Part shown: piece by piece, positions 6,201-11,303 of the stretch
Layout: each line of letters starts with the position of its first letter
Position numbering within the stretch: the stretch's first letter is position 1
Assembly: GCA_017648525.1 (NCBI GenBank)
Contig: JAGCIP010000185.1
Span: forward strand, 1-11,303
Length of the DNA stretch: 11,303 bases
Direction of reading: 5' to 3'
Source of the DNA: Clostridia bacterium
GTDB lineage: Bacteria; Bacillota; Clostridia; Christensenellales; Borkfalkiaceae
Notes under the pieces: model-generated
The model's input: only the letters and a program-made list of their open reading frames with translations
What the model was told of the DNA's origin: nothing
Databases searched by the model: none
Translations under genes and position numbers: made by a program

Positions 6201-7234
6201 AATTGTCACCTGGCGTAAATAAACTCGTTAGAGTATACATTGCTCAAAAACGTAAGATTTCTATCGGTGATAAGATGGCAGGCCGTCACGGTAACAAGGG
6301 CGTTATTTCAAGAATACTCCCTGAAAGTGATATGCCGTTTATGGCTGACGGTACGCCGTTACAAATCGTACTTAACCCGCTAGGCGTTCCTTCTCGTATG
6401 AACATTGGTCAAGTACTTGAAGTACACTTGGGCTTGGTATGTAAACAACTCGGCTGGAAGATTGCAACGCCGGTATTCGACGGTGCAACCGAAAGCGATA
6501 TTAAAGAATTATTGCGTGAAAACAATATAGTAAATCCCGACGGCGAAGTTGACGGTAAGATTCAACTTTACGACGGAAGAACTGGTGAACCGTTTGAAAA
6601 CAGAGTTACCGTTGGTCAAATGTATATGATTAAACTTATCCACTTGGTTGACGATAAGATTCACGCACGTTCTACTGGTCCTTACAGTTTAGTTACCCAA
6701 CAACCACTCGGTGGTAAAGCACAATTCGGTGGACAACGTTTCGGTGAAATGGAAATTTGGGCGCTTGAAGCATACGGCGCTGCTCATATTCTCCAAGAAA
6801 TCCTTACCGTTAAGTCTGACGATATCGTTGGTAGGGTAAAAACTTACGAATCAATCGTTAAGGGTACTAATATTAGCGAACCGGGTATTCCGGAAGCGTT
6901 CAAGGTGCTCTTGAAAGAATTACAATCACTTGCACTTGATATGAAAGTGCTTACTGAAAACAAAGAAGAACTTGCTGTTAAAGACCTTATCGAAAGCGAT
7001 ATCGACGATATTCCGTTCGTTCGTGAAAGAGTGGTACAAGACGAAGTTGAAATCGACGACTTTGACCAATCAGATATCGGTGAAACGGTATTCGAAGATG
7101 GTGATAATGACGACGATTTGGGCGACGAACTTGGTTTTGACGGTATGTTTGAAGACGAAGATGACGAAATTGATACTACTATTCCCGACGGGGAAATGTT
7201 TGACGACGATTTCGATATCGAAGACGACGAATAA
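3230..7234 (+). CDS. rpoB: RNA polymerase beta subunit
   Basis: Beta forms one side of the active-site cleft of RNA polymerase. The 1334-residue frame shows the family in order: the N-terminal lobe (KIQKDSYDAF, GSFIINGAERVIVSQL), the fork and rifampicin region (FGSSQLSQFMDQTNP through HKRKLSALGPGG), GYNYEDAILLSE, GDKMAGRHGNKG with catalytic-site lysines K1015 and K1023, and the C-terminal clamp block (GGKAQFGGQRFGEMEVW-like) before LKELQSL. It is longer than the roughly 1193 residues I recall for Bacillus. Part of the excess lies between about residues 340 and 460, where a charged segment (KARPGEEKPEDKKNEEK) appears, and part is an acidic tail: 33 of the last 63 residues are D or E, with no K or R. 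H574, S579 and D564 are rifampicin-sensitive-type residues, but K577 and Q615 are unusual (see findings). The ribosome site is AAGGAG at 3215-3220, 9 nt before ATG. rpoC follows after 22 bp. Confidence 0.98.
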   Translation: MTRVLPEIVSGKVKRRTFSKIKEAIELPYLVKIQKDSYDAFIKEGIGEVLEDFSPITDYSDHFELYFLDYSLDGKPKYDEKECRDRDATYALPLRVKVRLVNKVTDEVIDQEVFMGDFPLMTDNGSFIINGAERVIVSQLVRSPGVYNGSEVDKSGKKLFNTTVIPSRGAWLEFEQDSQNVLWVRVDRTRKLTATVLLRALGFGSDDELTNNLFTGNKMIVDTASKDTSKSESDSLIELYRRLRPGEIPTDEAVRQHLKNLFFDARRYDLARVGRYKFNKRLRLGARIVGLKSAETVVSPDGEVLIEAGAIITKAIAEDIQNAGINTFVAEINGENHKIIANNVVDFKQVTGINPRLFGLLDYVYYPILEFSKTVAETAKENSVEETAEILRKEINEYFYIDDRKARPGEEKPEDKKNEEKAREIRVKFVNACVKFYEIIGGELPETIDAETRKTIRPLMDKLNHKHITIDDIVASVSVNLDLIQGINSVDNIDHLGNRRVRSVGELLQNQFRIGIARLERVIKERMGTQDPKDVSPQGLINVRPVSSAIKEFFGSSQLSQFMDQTNPIAELTHKRKLSALGPGGLNRDRATFEVRDVHHSHYGRMCPIETPEGQNIGLISSLAAFAKVNEYGFIESPYRKIEHVVGEDGKIETIVTEHVDYLTADEEDNYIVAQANEPLIDNKYFVNDRVSCRHKEDITEDVKEKMDYMDVSPKQLISVATALIPFLENDDTNRALMGSNMQRQAVPLLCPENAIVATGIERRIAYDSGVMVNAVNAGVVKSVASDMIVITEEDGTDREYVLKKFERSNQGTCLNQRPIVDKGEKIEKGQTIADGPSTKNGELALGRNILVGFMSWEGYNYEDAILLSEKLVREDVFTTIHIEEHEIEARDTRLGEEEITRDIPNVGEDALKDLDEDGIVRIGAEVNSGDILVGKVTPKGETELTPEERLLRAIFGEKSREVRDTSLKVPHGEGGVVVDVKIFTRANKDELSPGVNKLVRVYIAQKRKISIGDKMAGRHGNKGVISRILPESDMPFMADGTPLQIVLNPLGVPSRMNIGQVLEVHLGLVCKQLGWKIATPVFDGATESDIKELLRENNIVNPDGEVDGKIQLYDGRTGEPFENRVTVGQMYMIKLIHLVDDKIHARSTGPYSLVTQQPLGGKAQFGGQRFGEMEIWALEAYGAAHILQEILTVKSDDIVGRVKTYESIVKGTNISEPGIPEAFKVLLKELQSLALDMKVLTENKEELAVKDLIESDIDDIPFVRERVVQDEVEIDDFDQSDIGETVFEDGDNDDDLGDELGFDGMFEDEDDEIDTTIPDGEMFDDDFDIEDDE

Positions 7235-7256
7235 TTAAAGGGGGATATAGAGAATT

Positions 7257-10200
7257 ATGTTTGAACTTAACAATTTCGATTCTATACAAATAGGAGTAGC
7301 GTCTCCCGAAAAAATTAGAGAATGGTCTTACGGCGAAGTAACCAAGCCCGAAACCATTAACTACAGAACGCAAAAACCCGAAATGGGCGGACTATTTTGT
7401 GAAAGAATTTTTGGACCGACCAAAGACTGGGAATGTCACTGTGGTAAATATAAGCGTATCCGTTATAAGGGCGTAATTTGCGACAAGTGTGGCGTTGAAA
7501 TTACCAAATCAAAAGTACGTCGTGATAGAATGGGACACATTGAACTTGCTGCTCCCGTATCACACATTTGGTATTTCAAGGGCGTTCCTTCAAGAATAGG
7601 TCTTATGCTCGATATGAGCCCCAAGTCATTAGAACACGTATTGTATTTTGCAAGCCACGTAGTTTTAGACCCGGGTACGACTCCGTTAGAGTATAAGCAA
7701 GTTATTAGCGATAGAGAAAAAATCGAGATGGAAGAACAATACGGCGAAGGCTCGTTCAAAACGGGTATCGGTGCTGAAGCCATCAAAGAACTCTTAATGG
7801 CTATTGACCTTGAAAAAGAAAGCGCAGAAACCAAGAAAATCATTGAAGAAAACGGTTCTGGACAAAGAAGAATTCGTGCGGTAAAAAGAATAGAAATCAT
7901 AGAAGCATTTAGAAAGAGCGGTAACCGCCCTGAATGGATGATTTTAGACGTTCTTCCCGTTATTCCGCCCGAACTTCGTCCTATGGTGCAACTCGACGGC
8001 GGTAGATTTGCTACTTCCGACCTTAACGACCTTTACAGACGTGTTATCAACAGAAATAACCGTTTGAAAAAACTTATGGATTTGGGTGCGCCCGAAATCA
8101 TTATAAGAAACGAAAAGAGAATGTTGCAAGAAGCGGTAGATGCGCTTATTGACAACGGTAGACACGGCAAGGCTATTACCGGTGCAGGCAATCGTGAACT
8201 CAAATCACTTTCAGGTATGCTCCGTGGTAAGCAAGGTCGTTTCCGTCAAAACCTTCTCGGTAAACGTGTTGACTATTCAGGTCGTTCGGTTATCGTCGTA
8301 GGTCCGGAACTCAAACTCTATCAATGCGGTTTGCCTAAAGAAATGGCAATCGAACTCTTTAAGCCGTTCGTAATGAAAAAGTTGGTAGAAAACAACATCT
8401 GCCACAACATTAAGAACGCAAAACGTACGGTAGAACGTGCTAAAACCGTAGTTTGGGACGTTTTAGAAGAAGTAATTAAGGACCATCCCGTACTTCTCAA
8501 CCGTGCACCTACGCTTCATAGACTTTCTATTCAAGCATTCGAGCCTGTTCTTATCGAAGGTCGTGCAATCAAACTCCACCCGTTAGTATGTGGTGCGTTC
8601 AACGCCGACTTCGACGGAGACCAAATGGCAGTTCACGTTCCGCTATCGGTAGAAGCGCAAGCAGAAGCAAGATTCTTGATGCTTGCATCTAACAACATCT
8701 TAAAACTTTCCGACGGTAAACCGGTTATGAGTCCTACCCAAGATATGGTCATGGGTTCTTACTACTTAACCATTATTAAGAAAAAAATCGGCGAAAAGTA
8801 TAACGAAAAGGGTAGAAAGGACGAAAACGGCACCGTTTACGGTGTTCCCGAATATACCGTTTCTTACACCTGCCCCGAAGAAGCAATTATGGCTTATCAA
8901 ACGGGTAAAATCGGTTTGCAAGACGAAATTATCGTTCGTCGCGCGGTAGAAGTTGATGGTGAAAAGGTTGTAGGTAGGGTTAAAACTTCTGTTGGTAAGA
9001 TTATTTTCAACGAAGCAGTACCCCAAAACCTTGGTTTCGTTGAAAGAAAAACCAAAGAAGATTTCGTTAAGTACGAAATTGATAAATTAGTAGGTAAGAA
9101 AGACCTTCAAAAAATCGTAGGCGCTTGCTTTAAGCGTTTAGGTGCAAGTTGTGCTGCTGACGTATTAGATAAAATTAAGGCTCTCGGCTTTAAGTATTCA
9201 ACTATCGGCGCAATCACCACCAGCGTATTCGATATGCATATGCCTAAGGCTAAGTCTGCAATCTTAAAAGAAGCAGAAGCACACGTTCTTAAAGTTGAAG
9301 GACTTTATAAGAAAGGTTATATTACCGACGAAGAAAGATATAAGAAAGTCGTTAGCATCTGGAAACAAGCAACTGACGACGTTACTGCAAAACTTAAGGA
9401 AACGCTTGATGATTTCAACCCGATTCTTATGATGGCAAACTCTGGTGCTCGTGGTTCAATCGACCAAATTAAGCAACTTGCTGGTATGCGTGGTCTTATG
9501 ACCGACCCGAATGGTAAAACTATCGAAATTCCGGTTAAATCTTGTTTCCGTGAAGGACTTTCAGTTCTTGAATACTTCATTTCTTCTCACGGTGGACGTA
9601 AAGGTCTTGCCGATACGGCACTTAAAACGGCTGACTCTGGTTACTTAACCCGTCGTTTAGTTGACGTTTCGCAAGAAGTTATCATCAATGAAGAAGACTG
9701 TTTTGCAAATACCGGAGATGCTCCTAAAGGCGTAGTAGTTTCTGCTATTAAAGGAACGAAAGGCGAAGTTATTGAAGGTTTGCGTGATAGAATTGCAGGA
9801 AGATTTACCATTAACGATATAGTTAACCCCGAAACGGGCGAAGTTATCGTTAAGGCTAACGAAATGATTACCGAAGACGACGCTGATTTAATCGTTAAAG
9901 TAGGTATCGAAGAAGTAGAAATTAGAAGCGTATTCACTTGTAAGTGTAAGACTGGCGTTTGTGCTAAGTGTTACGGTAAGAATATGAGTAACAATAACCC
10001 CGTTCAAATCGGTGAAGCAGTTGGTATTATCGCTGCACAATCAATCGGTGAACCTGGTACTCAGCTTACCATGCGTACTTTCCACACCGGTGGTATCGCA
10101 AGTACGGGCGACATCACGCAAGGTCTTCCTAGAGTTGAAGAACTTTTCGAAGCAAGAAAACCCAAACACGCTGCAATCGTTTGTGAACATAGCGGTGAAG

Positions 10201-10856
10201 TTGAAATCGAAGTTAAAGATAAGATTACTCACGTTATCGTTAAGACTGACGACGGTTCTAGACAAGATTACACTATTCCGTTTGGAACGGGCGTTATCGT
10301 TAAGGACGGCGACAAGGTTGAACCGGGTTCGGTTCTCACCAACGGCTCTGTATATCCGCAAGACATCTTAAAGACCAAGGGTATCAAGGGCGTTCAAGAT
10401 TATATCTTGCGTGAAATTCAAAGCGTTTACCGTTCACAAGGCGTTGATATCAACGACAAGCACGTTGAAATTATCGTTCGTCAAATGATGAAGAAAGTTC
10501 AAGTTGAAAACCCCGGTGGTACGGATATTCTCCCTGGTGAGAAGTTAGACGTTCATAAGTTTGAAGAAGAAACCATGAACGCTCTCCAAAACGGGTTAGT
10601 ACCCCCGCAAGGTAAGAGAATTCTTCTCGGTATCACTAAGGCAGCGCTCGCTAAAGAAAGTTTCTTATCTGCAGCATCATTCCAAGAAACCGCAAGAGTT
10701 CTTACTGAAGCAGCAATCAAGAACAAGGTTGACCCGCTTATCGGCTTAAAAGAAAACGTAATTATAGGTAAACTTATTCCTGCAGGTACAGGAATTAAGA
10801 ATTACAAAAACGTTTCTCCCCAAACGGTAATTCAAAGGGCCGAAGCAGAAGAGTAA
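7257..10856 (+). CDS. rpoC: RNA polymerase beta' subunit
   Basis: Beta' carries the catalytic Mg site. At 1199 residues it equals the Bacillus length, so it lacks large lineage inserts. In order: the N-terminal zinc ribbon with C60, C62, C75 and C78; the switch and lid region through RQNLLGKRVDYSGRSVIVVGPEL; the catalytic NADFDGD at 449-455 with D451, D453 and D455; the F-loop and bridge/trigger-helix stretch GMRGLMTDPNGK and RKGLADTALKTADSGYLTRR; the second zinc site C815, C895, C902 and C905; and the C-terminal GEAVGIIAAQSIGEPGTQLTMRTFHTGG block. C763 stands where family members usually have N (ANFREGL). The start ATG 7257 is preceded by AAAGGGGG at 7237-7244. It is co-transcribed with rpoB. 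The C-terminus is intact and the stop is TAA 10854-10856. Confidence 0.98.
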   Translation: MFELNNFDSIQIGVASPEKIREWSYGEVTKPETINYRTQKPEMGGLFCERIFGPTKDWECHCGKYKRIRYKGVICDKCGVEITKSKVRRDRMGHIELAAPVSHIWYFKGVPSRIGLMLDMSPKSLEHVLYFASHVVLDPGTTPLEYKQVISDREKIEMEEQYGEGSFKTGIGAEAIKELLMAIDLEKESAETKKIIEENGSGQRRIRAVKRIEIIEAFRKSGNRPEWMILDVLPVIPPELRPMVQLDGGRFATSDLNDLYRRVINRNNRLKKLMDLGAPEIIIRNEKRMLQEAVDALIDNGRHGKAITGAGNRELKSLSGMLRGKQGRFRQNLLGKRVDYSGRSVIVVGPELKLYQCGLPKEMAIELFKPFVMKKLVENNICHNIKNAKRTVERAKTVVWDVLEEVIKDHPVLLNRAPTLHRLSIQAFEPVLIEGRAIKLHPLVCGAFNADFDGDQMAVHVPLSVEAQAEARFLMLASNNILKLSDGKPVMSPTQDMVMGSYYLTIIKKKIGEKYNEKGRKDENGTVYGVPEYTVSYTCPEEAIMAYQTGKIGLQDEIIVRRAVEVDGEKVVGRVKTSVGKIIFNEAVPQNLGFVERKTKEDFVKYEIDKLVGKKDLQKIVGACFKRLGASCAADVLDKIKALGFKYSTIGAITTSVFDMHMPKAKSAILKEAEAHVLKVEGLYKKGYITDEERYKKVVSIWKQATDDVTAKLKETLDDFNPILMMANSGARGSIDQIKQLAGMRGLMTDPNGKTIEIPVKSCFREGLSVLEYFISSHGGRKGLADTALKTADSGYLTRRLVDVSQEVIINEEDCFANTGDAPKGVVVSAIKGTKGEVIEGLRDRIAGRFTINDIVNPETGEVIVKANEMITEDDADLIVKVGIEEVEIRSVFTCKCKTGVCAKCYGKNMSNNNPVQIGEAVGIIAAQSIGEPGTQLTMRTFHTGGIASTGDITQGLPRVEELFEARKPKHAAIVCEHSGEVEIEVKDKITHVIVKTDDGSRQDYTIPFGTGVIVKDGDKVEPGSVLTNGSVYPQDILKTKGIKGVQDYILREIQSVYRSQGVDINDKHVEIIVRQMMKKVQVENPGGTDILPGEKLDVHKFEEETMNALQNGLVPPQGKRILLGITKAALAKESFLSAASFQETARVLTEAAIKNKVDPLIGLKENVIIGKLIPAGTGIKNYKNVSPQTVIQRAEAEE

Positions 10857-10859
10857 TTC

Positions 10860-10898
10860 AGTCAAAAAATACGCCAAACACAAGTATTTTGTTTGACT
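10860..10898 (+). other. Hairpin just past rpoC, without a U-tract
   Basis: AGTCAAA (10860-10866) pairs with TTTGACT (10892-10898), and AAATAC (10867-10872) with GTATTT (10884-10889), leaving a 2-nt bulge and an 11-nt loop. It begins 3 nt after the stop codon. A-rich sequence follows, so it is not a standard terminator. It could protect the 3' end or mark a processing site. Its right arm contains the -35 of the next promoter. Confidence 0.5.
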
Positions 10899-10921
10899 AA
10901 AAACTCAATAAATGGTAAAAT
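10893..10921 (+). promoter_or_regulatory. Promoter for the rpsL operon
   Basis: TTGACT at 10893-10898 and TAAAAT at 10916-10921 are exactly 17 bp apart, each one mismatch from the sigma-A consensus. The start would fall near 10928, about 100 nt before rpsL, at the edge of the strong hairpin at 10924-10953. Because no clear terminator separates rpoC from rpsL upstream of it, this promoter may add to read-through from rpoBC. Confidence 0.7.
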
Positions 10922-10923
10922 AA

Positions 10924-10953
10924 TATTTCGGTGGGTTTATATCCACCGAAATA
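10924..10953 (+). promoter_or_regulatory. Strong hairpin at the 5' end of the rpsL leader
   Basis: TATTTCGGTGG (10924-10934) pairs perfectly with CCACCGAAATA (10943-10953), plus one G-U pair (10935 with 10942), giving a 12-bp stem and a 6-nt loop. No U-tract follows (GAAAAACAAG), so it is not a standard terminator in the plus direction. If transcription starts near 10928, it sits at the very 5' end of the rpsL message, where such stems often protect mRNA from decay. That role is inferred. Confidence 0.6.
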
Positions 10954-10969
10954 GAAAAACAAGTTTCTT

Positions 10970-11010
10970 AAACGGAGTTTTCCGAATCCGTTTTTCGAAT
11001 ATCCGAAAAA
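10970..11010 (+). promoter_or_regulatory. Two overlapping, mutually exclusive hairpins before rpsL
   Basis: AAACGGA (10970-10976) pairs with TCCGTTT (10987-10993), running into a TTTTT run (10991-10995), which is terminator-like. A second stem, TTTTTCG (10991-10997) with CGAAAAA (11004-11010), shares three bases with the first, so both cannot form fully. The second ends 3 nt before the ribosome site AAAGGAGG (11013-11020). This geometry fits attenuation or control of access to the site, but no ligand or protein can be named. Confidence 0.4.
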
Positions 11011-11026
11011 TTAAAGGAGGTGTACT

Positions 11027-11303
11027 ATGCCAACAATTCAACAGTTAATCAGACAAGGAAGAAAGAAGATTACCTACAAGTCAAAGTCCCCGATTTTGGA
11101 CGAATGTCCTCAAAAGCGTGGTGTTTGCTTATCGGTAACTACAACTACCCCTAAAAAACCTAACTCAGCACTTCGTAAGATTGCCAGAGTTCGTTTGACT
11201 AACAAGTCCGAAGGTTTCGTATATATCCCCGGTGAAGTTCAGAACCTTCAAGAACTCAGTTCTGTTCTTATACGTGGGGGCAGGGTAAAAGACTTACCTG
11301 GTG
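11027..11303 (+). CDS. rpsL: 30S ribosomal protein S12, N-terminal part (3' end outside window)
   Basis: S12 shapes the decoding centre of the small subunit and affects accuracy. The first 92 codons are present. The start MPTIQQLIRQGRKK is typical and is preceded by AAAGGAGG at 11013-11020, 6 nt before ATG. The TTTPKKPNSALRK loop and RGGRVKDLPG are intact, so the two lysines usually mutated in streptomycin resistance are wild type. Between them the normally near-invariant GHNLQEHS stretch reads V-Q-N-L-Q-E-L-S (residues 71-78), and CTRVYTTT reads CLSVTTTT. The protein should continue for about 30-50 more residues. rpsL usually heads the str operon (rpsG, fusA, tuf), which probably lies downstream. 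No L7Ae-like gene lies between rpoC and rpsL, unlike Bacillus. Confidence 0.95.
   Translation, partial: MPTIQQLIRQGRKKITYKSKSPILDECPQKRGVCLSVTTTTPKKPNSALRKIARVRLTNKSEGFVYIPGEVQNLQELSSVLIRGGRVKDLPG

Noticed and set aside
7463..7900. Minus-strand open frame of 145 codons inside rpoC
   Set aside because: Same reason: antisense of conserved coding sequence, no recognisable domain or ribosome site.
10012..10371. Plus-strand open frame of 119 codons in another frame of rpoC
   Set aside because: It lies wholly within conserved RpoC residues and its product is S/L/V-rich without family features.
10860..10898. Intrinsic terminator of rpoBC
   Set aside because: The stem is real but A-rich DNA follows, not a T-tract; kept only as a hairpin.
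1..11303. Mobile element, CRISPR array, toxin-antitoxin or defence system
   Set aside because: No transposase, integrase, direct-repeat array or accessory gene is visible; all long frames belong to core genes.

Overview
This window looks like core chromosome from a low-GC Gram-positive bacterium, most probably an uncultured member of the Clostridia. The evidence is the order ackA - yceD - rpmF, the Firmicutes-type RpoB and RpoC (RpoC is 1199 residues, the Bacillus length as I remember it), an RqcP-type S4 protein, strong AAGGAG-type ribosome binding sites and AT-rich intergenic DNA with sigma-A-like promoters. Exact taxonomy cannot be fixed from the window. I see no mobile elements, CRISPR, tRNA or rRNA, and no obvious new multi-gene system. 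The points of interest are in the leader regions and in unusual residues of conserved proteins.

Layout. 1-645 (+): the C-terminal half of acetate kinase. 646-740: a short gap with a near-consensus promoter. 741-1394 (+): yceD (DUF177) and rpmF (L32), ending at a hairpin terminator. 1478-2909 (-): a convergent operon of rqcP then a fused ispD-ispF, with its own terminator, so both converging transcripts have a stop signal in 1395-1539. 2910-3229: a 320-bp divergent AT-rich control region. In it the best rpoB promoter and the best rqcP promoter face each other, so their transcripts would overlap by about 125 nt. The rpoB side has a long leader with an attenuator-like hairpin, a 25-codon ORF and a perfect 18-bp palindrome. 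3230-10856 (+): rpoB and rpoC. 10857-11026: an intergenic region with four possible hairpins and a good promoter for the next operon. 11027-11303 (+): the 5' part of rpsL (S12), cut by the window end.

How the genes relate. AckA makes ATP and acetate from acetyl phosphate. YceD and L32 belong to large ribosomal subunit production. RqcP acts in rescue of stalled large subunits. IspDF makes isoprenoid precursors by the MEP pathway. RpoB and RpoC form the catalytic core of RNA polymerase, and S12 is at the decoding centre. This is a growth and gene-expression neighbourhood. The rpoBC genes are not directly preceded by rplJL here, and rpsL follows rpoC with no L7Ae-like gene between them.
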